Under the pieces are notes generated by a model. The model was not told where the DNA came from, did no database searches, and saw only the letters and a program-made list of their open reading frames with translations. Positions 31,638 to 41,629 of a DNA stretch of 64,000 nucleotides are shown here, one piece after another (the stretch's first letter is position 1; the number at the start of each line of letters is the position of its first letter). Source of the DNA: Rachicladosporium sp. CCFEE 5018 (lineage: Eukaryota > Ascomycota > Dothideomycetes > Cladosporiales > Cladosporiaceae); contig KZ111141.1 of assembly GCA_002077045.2 (NCBI GenBank), positions 191,411 to 255,410 of the forward strand, written 5' to 3'. Both the position numbers and the translations under genes were made by a program.

Positions 31638-34600
31638 ATGCGCCCTCTCAATATCGAGAGCCTCACATTCGCCGAATTTCAAGGCGACGAGAGGCCGGCG
31701 TACGTGATAGCGTCGCACCGGTGGTCGAAAGACAGCCGGGATGAAGCAACATTTCAGGACGTCAAGGACCGCCGCAACACGAGTGAACGAGGCTACCAGA
31801 AAGTCAAGGCGTTTGCGGACTGTGTCAAGAGTAGCATGCCTCATATCGAGTGGCTGTGGATAGATACATGCTGCATCAAAAAGGAAAGCGCTGCAGAACT
31901 GTCAGAGGCGATCAACTCAATGTTTGATTGGTACAACAATGCTGAGGTATGCCTTGCGTACCTTGCAGACGTTGAGGCAGTGGAGGATATGAGTGGCTTC
32001 GAAAAGAGTGCATGGTTTACGAGGGGCTAAACACTGCAGGAATTGCTAGCGCCACAGGTAGTGGTCTTCGTGACGGCGGAATGGCAAGTCATCGGTCACA
32101 AAGGAAGCTCTTCCGGTAGCAATACTGGGCTTTCCATCGGGCGTGGATTGCAAGACACGATCACTCGGGTCACGGGTGTTCCAGTGGAGGTACTGCTCAA
32201 TTACGATGCAAGTGCGGACCTGAGTGTCGAAGTCAAGCTAAAATGGATGGAGGGCCGAAAAACAACACGCCCGGAAGACATGTCATACGCTCTGCTTGGC
32301 ATACTCGGTGTAACGCTACCTGCAATCTATGGAAAAAAAGGTACGGGAGCAAGACAGCGCCTCATGGCGGCAATCCACCGGCGCGAAAATCTGATTTGCA
32401 CAGCGCGAGGATTTGGTTGCACAACGAGCCGAAGCATACAGAACGATCTCTGCATGGCTCTCATCGTCTGATCCGTGGACAAACCATGATTCGGCTTGGC
32501 AAAAGCACGAGCCCCAGACGGGCGCCTGGCTGCTTCAACACAGTCAGTACCTGGCGTGGAAGTCTGGGCCGAGCAGGCTCCTCTGGGTGCACGGCAAGGC
32601 TGGATGTGGAAAGACCATTCTCTGCTCTACGGCTATCGAGGACATGAAGACGCACTGCCGAAGCGACAATGCTATAGGACAAGCAATCCTCTACTTTTCC
32701 TTCTCGGATACTCAGAAGCAAACCTACAAGGACCTCCTTGTTTCGCTAGTTGTGCAGCTTGGCGAAAGGGAGCCTGGGCTGTCGCTGCTTCGCCAAGCGT
32801 ACCAAAGGACCGAGCGAAGACTGCCGGGATCAGATGAGCTGCAAAAGCTATTGTATTCATCTATTGGCGCGTACAACAAAGTCTACGTCCACTTGGATGC
32901 GCTTGACGAATGTCCCGAAGGCGATGGAGTCCGACAAAACGTGTTGGATAGTGTAGAAAAACTCTTGGAACAACTGCCAAACGTGCGGATTCTAGTGACA
33001 AGTCGCGACGTACCAGTTGTTCGCTCTCTTATGCAGGACACTGGCGCCGATCTGATGCCCATCATGGCCCGGACAGTGGACGCCAATATACACAAGTACA
33101 TCTTGACCCAGGTGTCACGTGACAACAGATTCTCGCGCCTCGATCCCGCTACAAAGGCATTGATCGAGAAGACGTTATTGGAGAGAGCGGACGGAATTTA
33201 TGTTACAGATTCCCAGCGTGCAACTGTTATGTGCTAAGACATCGATGCTTGCGCAGGTTCAGATGGGTGTACTGCCAGCTGGAGCAGCTAACGATGCTCA
33301 AGTCTACTAGGCCAAGCTCACTCAGAGCGGCTCTGCTTGCTTTACCTAAGACCCTGGACGAAACGTACCAGCGTATGCTGAACAACATCAACGAGGCTGA
33401 CCGCTCCTACGCACTTACGCTCCTCCGATGGCTTGCTTATGCACAGTCGCCTCTGAGTCTTCTCGAGCTCGCTGAAGCTGATATAATTGACCCAAAAGAT
33501 GATCCGGCAGCAGATGGGCTTGTGGACGTTGACGACCGAGGTGACTGGGCCGACACGTTCAACATTCTTGCCGGTTTTGTGACCATAGACGGAGTTCAGG
33601 AGCGCGAAGTTGACCGCGGTGTTGATAGCGCGGGCGACGTCAGCATGACGCACGCAAATCGACAGATCGAAGAGAGCATCAGAGTCAGGTTGGCTCATTT
33701 CTCCGTCAAAGAGCACCTGGAGTCGGCACGCATACTGGGGAGCGATGCGAAATATTTCCATCTTGACCCTCTTAGAGAGCACAGATACCTGACCTACAGC
33801 TGTCTTGTGTATCTCACACACTATACCGCCTCTCCGCTAAAGACCTCAACTAAGACGGATCTTGCAGCATTTCCGCTGTTAGTACATGCGGCGAAGACTT
33901 GGGCTCATCACGCATCGCTGCAGCAACGCAGCAACGGCGTCCGAGAGATGGTATTCCTTCAGTCCGAGCCCAGAAAGCGCGGTTGGCTGGAAATCTACAC
34001 TCCTGAACGGTCTTGGGTGCAGCCTTTTAAACGATCCAATTGGGGCATCGGAACTGCGCTGTATTATGCTAGTCTGCTCGGCCTTGAGGCAGTAGTACAA
34101 GATCTATTGAGTGGAAGAGCAGACGTAAACACGCAGGGTGGATACTATGGGAATGCACTGCAGGCGGCATCTGGCTGCGGCCACGAGAAGGTGGTGCAGA
34201 TACTGATAGATGTAGGAGCAGACGTTAACGCTCAGGGAGGATACTATGGCAATGCACTACAGGCAGCATCTATTAGAGGCCACGAGAAGGTGGCGCAGAT
34301 GCTCATAGATGCAGGAGCAGATGTCAACGCTCGGGGAGGAGAAGCGCTCGATAGTGCACTTCAGGCGGCAACTTTTGGAGGCAACGCGAAGGTGGTGCAG
34401 GTGCTAATAGAGGCAGGAGTAGACGTCAACGCTCATGGCGGAGGAGGCTATAGCAATGCACTGCATGCAGCATCAGCACTGGGCCACGAGAAGGTGGTAC
34501 AGGTGCTAATAGATGCAGGAGCAGACCTTAACGCTCAGGACGAAGGACTCTATAGCAATGCACTTCTGGCGGCATCTGCTAAAGGCGACGAGAAGGTGGT

Positions 34601-34904
34601 GCAGATGCTGATCGACGCAGGAGTGGACGTCAACGCTCAGGAAGGACAGTTTTACAATAATGCGCTACAGGCAGCATCAGAAGAGGGCCACGAGAAGGTG
34701 GTGCAGATGCTGATATATGCAGGAGCAGACGTCAACGCTCACAGACGACGCTATCCCAGTGCGCTAAGGCGCGCATTACATTGCGGTCACCAGGGAATGG
34801 TGCAGATCCTGATAGATGCGGGAGCAGACGCTAGAATACCGAGGGCGGAAGCTGGGGAAGAATTTGTAGGAGAAGCTTCCTGGTTATTGGAGGACGGGGG
34901 CTAA
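31638..34904 (+). pseudogene. HET-NACHT-ankyrin (NLR-like) gene, three inactivating lesions
   Basis: Fungal NLR-type incompatibility gene. HET domain: starts MRPLNIESL, then YVIASHRW, WLWIDTCCI and AELSEAINSMFDWY, followed by the FTRG-x-TLQELLAP block and YALLGILGVTLPAIYG. NACHT domain: Walker A GKAGCGKT and Walker B VYVHLDALDE, then RILVTSRD. After a helical linker (LPKTLDETYQRML) come eight ankyrin repeats. Three defects are visible. First, the usual Trp in the FTRGW block is a TAA stop at 32028-32030. Second, the frame shifts by one base within about 32385-32400, best explained by an extra T in the TTT at 32395-32397. Third, the intron before FRWVYCQLEQ (expected 33198-33256, acceptor GCGCAG) has TTATGT where a GTATGT donor is expected. 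The rest of the sequence is otherwise well preserved, so inactivation looks recent. Confidence 0.85.
34055..34836 (+). repeat. Tandem ankyrin-coding repeats, about 99-102 bp period, highly alike
   Basis: Eight consecutive units. Shared blocks such as CACGAGAAGGTGGTGCAGAT and GGAGCAGACGT recur nearly unchanged in most units. The first and last units are more divergent. High similarity between units fits recent unequal exchange or conversion, as seen in repeat domains of fungal NLRs. Confidence 0.85.
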
Positions 34905-35570
34905 AGCATGGAGATGCAAGGGATGGCACGGAGGAGACGACCGAGAGAGATTGACCATAGCAGTCGCATGATAACAAGAACGGCAAGTGATCGTGAGAGG
35001 TACTCTCCTGACTCCAACAGTGCGCATCGTCTCCATGTCGGATGCGGCTAGCGTTGCACTTTTCGAGAGACAAGGGGCGCTAGAGTATAAGGAATCGTCT
35101 ACGCATCAGGTCAAGCCAACTCGCTGAGACCGGCTCTGATGATTGTAGCTCTGAACTTGATTGACCGAAACCCTCTCGAAAGCATGATCGTTACGAGTAT
35201 CCTGATGTGGCTGATGCCCCAAGTGCCAACGAACACGGCGAGGGTGACCTCTTCCCCGGTGAGCTGGCTCGATGTCGGTAGCGCAGCAGACTAAGCTTTA
35301 CTGGAATCAACATCCGCACTACACTCCATAGGCTCTCTGCTGAATTCACTCGTACCGTCGACGGGCCCCTCCTCACATGCAGTGCTCGAGCGTGTCAGAG
35401 GAAGGCAGATCGCTGCAATCCGCAGACACGCTTGGTGTTCCATGCCTGGTTGTTCGGTACGACTCGCAAAGATAGCCAGAGTAGTCTCGATATGGAGCAC
35501 GCTGGCGGCTAGGATCTCGGTGAGGCTGGGCCTTTGATCGACCTCGGGCAGGACTAGACAACATTTGAAA
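34905..35570. other. Intergenic region, no gene recognised
   Basis: 3' flanks of the converging HET pseudogene and the 35571-36002 gene. Short minus-strand open frames at 35291-35564 lack any recognisable features. Confidence 0.4.
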
Positions 35571-36002
35571 CTACTCCTCCAAGTCTTCCGCCTCCGCGAT
35601 CGCGTCCACCATCTGCCCCACGCCTCTCTCGTAATCCTTCTCGGACAGATCTCCAGTGATCTTGAGCATTTCTAGAGCATGCTGGACCCAAGTCTGACAG
35701 ATGTACTCCCGGTCGTCATTATCCACATGGACCCCGGACAAAGTCTGAATTATCGACGCCCTCGTGAACGTACTAGACAACTGTCCAACGTCAACAGCCC
35801 TCACAAAGTCTTGGTGCGTGGCTGGATCTGCATTATCTCCGTATTGGTACTCGAAGAAGCCGTGTCCTCCAGTGATCTCTGCAAGGAGCGCCGGCGATCC
35901 ATCTGAGAACCGCAGCCAGAGAGCAGTATGCCTGTATTGCGGATAGTCGAGAGGACTGCCCCTGTACACGACAATACTGATGTGCACCTTAGCTGCAGCC
36001 AT
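35571..36002 (-). CDS. Small protein of unknown function
   Basis: Intronless, 143 residues from the first ATG. I do not recognise a family with certainty. Visible features: a beta-rich N-terminal half (VHISIVVYRGSPLDY, HTALWLRFSDGSPALLAEI, then GHGFFEYQ) that would suit a compact globular fold, then a helical C-terminal half with YICQTWVQHALEML and an acidic end (AEAEDLEE). The pattern of a conserved His (RHTALW) followed by GGHGFFEYQ and CQTWV gives candidate His/Cys residues for an enzyme fold. No catalytic assignment is justified. No signal peptide or membrane segment. The coding look is good (balanced composition, strong predicted secondary structure). Confidence 0.68.
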   Translation of the reverse strand: MAAAKVHISIVVYRGSPLDYPQYRHTALWLRFSDGSPALLAEITGGHGFFEYQYGDNADPATHQDFVRAVDVGQLSSTFTRASIIQTLSGVHVDNDDREYICQTWVQHALEMLKITGDLSEKDYERGVGQMVDAIAEAEDLEE

Positions 36003-36542
36003 GCTACGTGTTTGTGCCGCACGCAAGACCGACGTGCACGGCTATGCTGCGATGGCCTGCGCAGTCACGTGGATGACAGGAAAAGCGATTCGCTCGGAGC
36101 CTCGCCGTGATGGGAAATGCTGATATAAGCAGCACCGCGATAGTAAATAAGTATGTGCGTTGTCGAGAAGACTGTTGTTTTGTCCACCTAGGCAAGAGGA
36201 CTCCCCTGGGTCGCACTGACAGTGAGCCTGTGTCGCAGTGTAATATGTGCTAGCAGTAGCTCTCGCGTCGATTTCTGGAACGGTGCGCTTCCCTTGTCCA
36301 TCGTGTGGCAGTGTGCGCCGTGAGCAACACTGTCGTAGAAGAATGCTCGGGTTCGCGGCCCGGAGCGCACCTCGCGCCACGTTCTCTCCAGATCAGGGAG
36401 CTTGCAGCAGCTGCCTGGTGTTGCCTGATTGCCATATAGATGGAGTGGTCGACGCAAACGCATATATATCTTATGAGGTGTAGCGGTCGTTACCAGCAGT
36501 CCGGATGAGCTTAGTCCACAGTCCACCACAGGTAGTTTCACA
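36003..36542. other. Divergent promoter region
   Basis: Between the minus-strand small gene and the dienelactone hydrolase gene. It holds TATATA at 36463-36468 and an 18-mer at 36124-36141 that recurs exactly at 46253-46270. Confidence 0.4.
36463..36468 (+). promoter_or_regulatory. TATA box of the dienelactone hydrolase gene
   Basis: TATATA within an AT stretch, 75 bases before the ATG at 36543. Confidence 0.4.
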
Positions 36543-37407
36543 ATGACTTCCTCCTTCACTCCCTCAGCAGCGTGCTGCTCAAACCCTCCCATCGTAGGCC
36601 CCTCCTACGACTCCAAAGGCACCTTCATCGAAGTCGCGGGAACGAGAGTCTGTAAGGTATCCCGCATCGTTGATCCTACGTCCATGGCGTGACTCTCGTC
36701 ACAGACACTGCGTCGCTGTCGCCGGAACCTCCCAAACGCGCCCTACTGATCCTCTACGACATCTTCGGCTACAGGGGCCAGATCCTCCAAGGCGCCGACT
36801 TCCTAGCGCAGCACTTCCGGGTCTTTATGCCAGACTTCTTCGACGGCAAGCCAGCACCCTTGAGCTGGATGCCAATGGACGGTCCGGCTGATGAGGATGC
36901 CATGGATGAGTTTTGTTCAGGCCCTGGAGGGCGGGAGAAGACGTTGGGAAAAATGGATGAGCTGATGGTTCAATTCAAGCAGCAGTGGCCTGAGTTTGAG
37001 AGTTGGGGGATTGTTGGGTATTGTTGGGGTGGCTGGGTAAGTCGGATCTGTGCTTTAGTGATCCCTATCACCCGTTCATTGCTCACGTTGCTCTTGAGAT
37101 CGCACCATACGCCGTCGGCAAAGACACGCAATTCAAGGCTTGCGCAATGCTGCATCCCGGCTTTCCTGGAGCGAAGGTCGCGGGGGAGGTGACCGTGCCG
37201 GTGCTAGCACTCTGCTCGAAAGACGAGCGCGAGAGCGAGTATGCGGAGTTTAAGCCAGCGTTGAAGACGGAGCACGAGTTCCATGAGTTTCCTGAGATGG
37301 TGCACGGCTGGATGGCCGCACGAGGCGATCTTGGAAGTCCGGAGGTTGAGCGCGATTTCTGGCGTGGGTATGAGCTGGTGCTGCATTGGTTCCAGCAGCA
37401 CCTCTGA
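36543..37407 (+). CDS. Dienelactone hydrolase family protein
   Basis: Three exons, join(36543..36651, 36705..37036, 37099..37407), 249 residues; donors GTAAGG and GTAAGT, acceptors CACAG and TTGAG, phases consistent. Fungal dienelactone hydrolases cleave cyclic ester bonds, classically in chlorocatechol breakdown, but many have unknown substrates. Landmarks: N-terminal CCSNPP, LLILYDIFGY, DFLAQHFRVFMPDFF, and the nucleophile Cys143 in GYCWGGW, which ends exactly at intron 2. The C-terminal part has an Asp/Glu-rich SKDERESE and the likely catalytic His in MVHGWMAARGD. The acceptor of intron 2 (TTGAG) was chosen because only it joins WGGW to IAPYAVGKDTQFKA in frame, matching the family. Confidence 0.9.
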
Positions 37408-37516
37408 GGGCGCAGGTATTCAATCACGGCCGCATTGCAGAGATCCTGAGTTTGTATGGCAGGTCCACGGAGGGTTGCTGACGCATTGAGCATCTCTCCC
37501 GTTAGTCCACCAACTC

Positions 37517-38236
37517 TCAACCTCCGTTCATCTCAACATCGTCATCACTGCCATCGTCTCCGTGATTGCCATTAAGCCTCATCTCACCCACCTCTTCCAC
37601 TCCATTTCCATCCTCTCCATCACTCCCCTCCAACTCCTCCAGCTCCTCCCCAAGCGCACTAACCCTCGCCTCAATCCTATCCTCATCCTCCAAGAACCCC
37701 CTCGGATTGATCTTCGGCAACGTAGTAGCACAAACCCTCGTCTTGCACAACAAATCATCCACAAACTCATCCACATACGTCAACGCCCACCCCTCCCTAG
37801 TCCTGCGCTTCAACTTCCTCGCATCACTCAAACAAGGCTCCAACGTAACATAAACATCCTCATCCTTCTCCCAAGCCAACCTCACATAAAACGCCGCCAG
37901 CGCTCTCAAATACTTATACTCCTCCCCGCCCTGCTGCAGATAAAACATCACCACCTCCCTCTCCGGCAGCAATTGCAGCATCTTGAACGCCAAACACAAG
38001 AAGGGTGTCGGTTTCTGCGCAATGCCATATGTGCCGCCGATGAACGTCAGCTCCACAGCGCGATCGAGTAGAGTGGCGGCGTTGAGGCCGAAGCACTGCT
38101 CTTTCCAGTAGTAGGAGTCTACTATGCGGTCGCGCACGGGCTTCTCGAAGAGTTTGAGTGGGTTGTCGCCGTGGAGGAGGGTGCCGGTGTAGCCGCGCTC
38201 GTCGAGGGCGCTTTTGGCGTCGGGGGCGTGGGCCAT
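37517..38236 (-). CDS. prp38: Pre-mRNA splicing factor PRP38
   Basis: Intronless, 239 residues. Prp38 is part of the U4/U6.U5 tri-snRNP and is needed for spliceosome activation. The conserved core is complete: GNPLKLFEKPVRDR-like start (HGDNPLKLFEKPVRDRI), YYWKEQCFGLNAATLLDRA, GGTYGIAQKPTPFLCLAFKMLQL, LRALAAFYVRL and LSDARKLKRRT with the YVDEFVDDLL end. The C-terminal ~50 residues are acidic and low-complexity. The frame is open upstream to 38260 only through a GTG, so ATG 38236 (MAHAPDAKS) is the start. Codons are C-rich in the 5' half and G-rich near the stop. Confidence 0.95.
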   Translation of the reverse strand: MAHAPDAKSALDERGYTGTLLHGDNPLKLFEKPVRDRIVDSYYWKEQCFGLNAATLLDRAVELTFIGGTYGIAQKPTPFLCLAFKMLQLLPEREVVMFYLQQGGEEYKYLRALAAFYVRLAWEKDEDVYVTLEPCLSDARKLKRRTREGWALTYVDEFVDDLLCKTRVCATTLPKINPRGFLEDEDRIEARVSALGEELEELEGSDGEDGNGVEEVGEMRLNGNHGDDGSDDDVEMNGG

Positions 38237-38550
38237 GCTGGCGGTCAGGTCGATCGTCACATCAGTCCTTGGCTGGTCTTTCTATACAATGGCATCGAGC
38301 CCTGAGGTAGACATTTGGACCCGATGCAGTGGCTAAAGTTAGGGAAGGCGCAAAGCTTGATCGCCGTTGCCATACCAACGTTGATATTATACTGCACTCT
38401 TGCGTCATCTCTCGATATTCTTCGAACACCTACATGCACGTTTAGACTGCCTATGGCTTCGCGAATTGATGTAAAATGGGCCGCATCCTTCTATCTCAGT
38501 CCCAAGTCTCAGTCCTCCTGACCACAGTAATCAGTGAGTCCCTACCGCAG
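38237..38550. other. Divergent intergenic region of prp38 and the next gene
   Basis: May contain the missing first exon of the 38551-39442 gene. One frame (from 38321) has a hydrophobic stretch LIAVAIPTLILYCTLASSL, but I find no splice junction joining it in phase. Confidence 0.35.
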
Positions 38551-39442
38551 ATTTGCTAGGCGAATCCATCGTGACAGTCTCGCAGTCTCCCTCGTAACCT
38601 TTGCACTCTTCCTGTCAGGCTACACACTTCAGCAGCATACAATCGCAAACCTCCGGACCTCTCTTCGACCTCTACATCCCACTGCTCACTCGCCTACACA
38701 ACAACCGATCATTGCGGACAATACACCCGACTGGACCCGCCTCGCGCACCTCCAACACCCACGCACACACTTCGAGGTCTGCTCCTCGATCCAGATATTC
38801 GCGGACTTGCATCGTTTACGCTCACCAGCGCGACGGATTCTGGTCTTTCCGCGATCTTGGGCGAGAGAGGGCAAGGGCGGGGACTTTGAGCTCGAGATCA
38901 GTAGACGGGTGATGAGAAGAGGGGCACGGAGATTTGGAGTCGAGCTACGGCCAGTAGAGGATGAAGATGATGGGAGCTGGATGGGAGATCTAGAAAGGGT
39001 GATGATATTGCGAAGTCCTGGGATCGTGGTAGATGCTGCGAGGCTGGATGAGGCACTCGCGTGTGGCGATTTGAAGAACGGGACAGCGACTATAAGCGAA
39101 GGAGCCGGCGTAGTGGCAGACGACCTTACACTTGTGTCTCGCTCGGCAGCATCAGAGAACGCGTCTTTACCCTTGCAAAATTTGCTCGTCCGATCGATCG
39201 GCGGCCTCCACGAGATCTCGAAGGGGTCTTTCAACGCCACGGCCTGGCTGGAGGATACGGCATATATTCGCTTCTCGGACCCGCTGCTACCAGGGCCGGA
39301 ATATGACGCACCGTGGAGTATGAAGTTCGCTGCGCGGCCGAGGAACAAGGACGCGGATTGGACATGGACGAAGTTGTATGGGGATTTCGCGCAGCGACGG
39401 CTGGAGGTGTGTGGGCTTGGGCTGGAGGAGTGGCGGGAATGA
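38551..39442 (+). CDS. Type II membrane protein of unknown function, 5' end unresolved
   Basis: The open frame runs to 39442 (about 297 residues from 38551). It begins with a basic segment and a signal-anchor-like helix (LAVSLVTFALFLSGYTL), then a probably lumenal domain. This domain has CSSIQIFADLHRLRSPARRILVFPRSWA, an arrangement recalling glycosyltransferase-like Golgi proteins, but no catalytic DxD-type site is clear. Near the end is DWTWTKLYGDFAQRRLEVCGL. There is no ATG upstream in frame: the frame opens at GTG 38534. A CTACCGCAG acceptor just before 38551 suggests a short first exon that I cannot place with matching phase. The coding look is good; product and start are uncertain. Confidence 0.55.
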
Positions 39443-39588
39443 TGATGGGAGTATGCATTGGCAGGGGTCGAGCGGCATAGATGGGAGGATCTGTACATAT
39501 CACTCAAGATCTCATGACATTTGTATTTTACCATGAAGCAGTCGCCTTTAGATTCAATGGTCGCAAATGGTCTATGCGTACTCCTACA

Positions 39589-40934
39589 TCAATGCCCATG
39601 CCCACCCAGCTGCGCCACAAAAGGCACCACCATCCCCAGAACCACTGCTCCAATCTCCGCTAACCCGCCTCCTTCATCCCTCTTCGTCGGCGTCGTCCCA
39701 CCCTCCATGCCAAAGTCACCAAACCCCACGGCCTCGTAACCATGCTCATGCCCGCCCTTCCCAACCTCACCAAGAGCATGCACAGCAACGTACAGAAATG
39801 TGCCTCCGCTAAAACACAGCAGCACCCCAGTCGTCAAGCCGCCTTCATCGTCTCCCCATCCAAAGCTCATCGAGAGGGCGAAAGTTGCGAGGGCCCCGAC
39901 TGGGGCGGCCACGGAAAAGGCCATCAGGTGAGCGCGGGTGGCGCGTTTACTGAGGCCTTGACGCAGGAGGATGGCGGTCAAGCCAAATGCTGCGGGAGCT
40001 TTGTGCAGCATCAGTGCGAGGAATATGACGAGTTTCAATCTTGAGGTGGAGGGGCTTGTGGAGGAGGCGCCGAGAGCTATGCCGTCTGCTAGGGCGTGGA
40101 TTAGGAGGCCGAGGGTTGTTGTCGAAGTCGAGGACTGCGAGGTGGATGTGGAGAAGGCAGGTAGAGTGGGCGTCTCGGGTTCTTCGGTGGTTGTGCGAGT
40201 GAGGCCTAAGTGGGGAAGGTTGATTTGGAGGGATGTTGGGGTTGAGGCGCGGTGGATGTGTTGTGGGAGGACGTCGAGGAGGTACATTAGGAGGAAACCT
40301 GTTGTGAGTGAGAAGGCTAGGTAGGTGTGTGGGTCGTGGTGATTCGGGTTGCTGTCGTGATTGGAGCTTTCCGGTGGGATCGTCTTGTCTTCGTGAGAAG
40401 GTGGGAAGACGAGGTCGTCGCCACCGTCGTGTTCATCGGAAGGGTGGTCCGTCTTGACGTCGAAGCCATCGTCTGGTCCGGTATAAAAAGGGCCGCCCTC
40501 GTCGAACGGGTCCTTAGCCATGAATGGCTCATCATCCGCTACACGAGCAAGAAGGTCGAGTCCAGCGGTGCTCTCAGCGGATCTCCTTACGAGAGCTGGA
40601 CACATGGCGGGATGCATACTTTCGCGCACTGTGACCGGACTCGATGCCAAAGATCTCGTGCTATGCGCATGACCAAGCTGAGAAGCGCTGTATAGCGTCT
40701 CGACGCCTTCGGGAATGATCACGATCAGTGCTGTCCCTACTAGGACTCCAGTGCCCAGTGCAGTAACAAGTCGTAGTTGTCGTGGGGATAGGGACAGTGT
40801 GAGTGGCAGGATTCCAGCACCAAATGATCTGCAGAATCTTAGCCATGTGTAGAATTGAGATGAGGACTTGGGGCAACGTACGCGCCACCCATGATCAGGC
40901 ATAGCAGCAGGAGAGTGAAGAACCCGCTCCACAT
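39589..40934 (-). CDS. ZIP family zinc transporter (ZIP9-like)
   Basis: Two exons on the minus strand: 40934..40882 and 40828..39589 (430 residues). The intron is GTACGT to CTGCAG, in phase, and supplies the first helix FFTLLLLCLIMGGASFGAG. ZIP proteins import zinc or other divalent metals into the cytosol. Helices 2-3 contain LVTALGTGVLVGTALIVIIPEG. A long His/Asp/Ser-rich variable loop follows, as in ZIPs. Metal-binding helices 4 and 5 have HALADGIALG and HKAPAAFGL, the hallmark of the SLC39A9 branch, which acts in Golgi or vacuolar membranes. Later helices include APVGALATFALSM and GTFLYVAVHALGE. The C-terminus is VPFVAQLGGHGH. Confidence 0.92.
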
Positions 40935-41629
40935 CGTCGCAGTTACGTCGAATCCAGGATCAAGGCTTCGTTACCCCGATAGTCAAACTTCTTGAAGTCT
41001 TCAGTGCATGTTCGTTCGTGCTCCAGCGTACAATATGCAATCCAAAGCACTCGGCTACAGCCTCATACGAGATCCCTCCAGTAAGCCCTTGCCGTAGTCT
41101 GATTGGGAGGGACTCGAGATCTTGATATCGATATATGTGAAAGCTGGGACTTAGGCCAGCGAGAGCATACGCACAACAAGTAGAGTTGACTCGTGACGAA
41201 GATGCCCCTTTACTCTTCTACCGACATTCTCCGACAAGTGAAGCGATTGATGCATATGCAGTCGTGAAGCGCTCAGCAAACAAGCCTATGCCGCCAAGAC
41301 ATACATTCATTGTTTCTCCGAGTCTCGATCAGGCGTTTACGCATGACAACAGGAGGCAGAATCTGAGACCATATTTGTGGGAGCAGTGGCCGCTGAGAGT
41401 ATCTGCGATAAGAGCACTCACAGTGAGACCAGGCTGTCATCAAGCACCCGAGGGGGTTCGTGGTGACTCGGAGCGCAACAGCGACAACACTTCTACAGAT
41501 GAGCGTTCTTCGCGTCAAATCACCGACACGCGACGCGCCTAAAGTGCAAATTACTTTAGCTACTACCTGACGTTATTCGACAGCAACTGTACACACACAA
41601 CCCGCCCATCACACTCCGCTTTGTCCAGC
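40935..41629. other. Divergent promoter region of the ZIP and hat1 genes
   Basis: No gene supported; an open frame at 41186-41542 has no domain. Confidence 0.4.

Noticed and set aside
32028..32030. In-frame TAA in the HET domain read as translational readthrough or an intron
   Set aside because: No donor and acceptor flank it in phase, and two further lesions lie downstream, so decay is the simpler reading.
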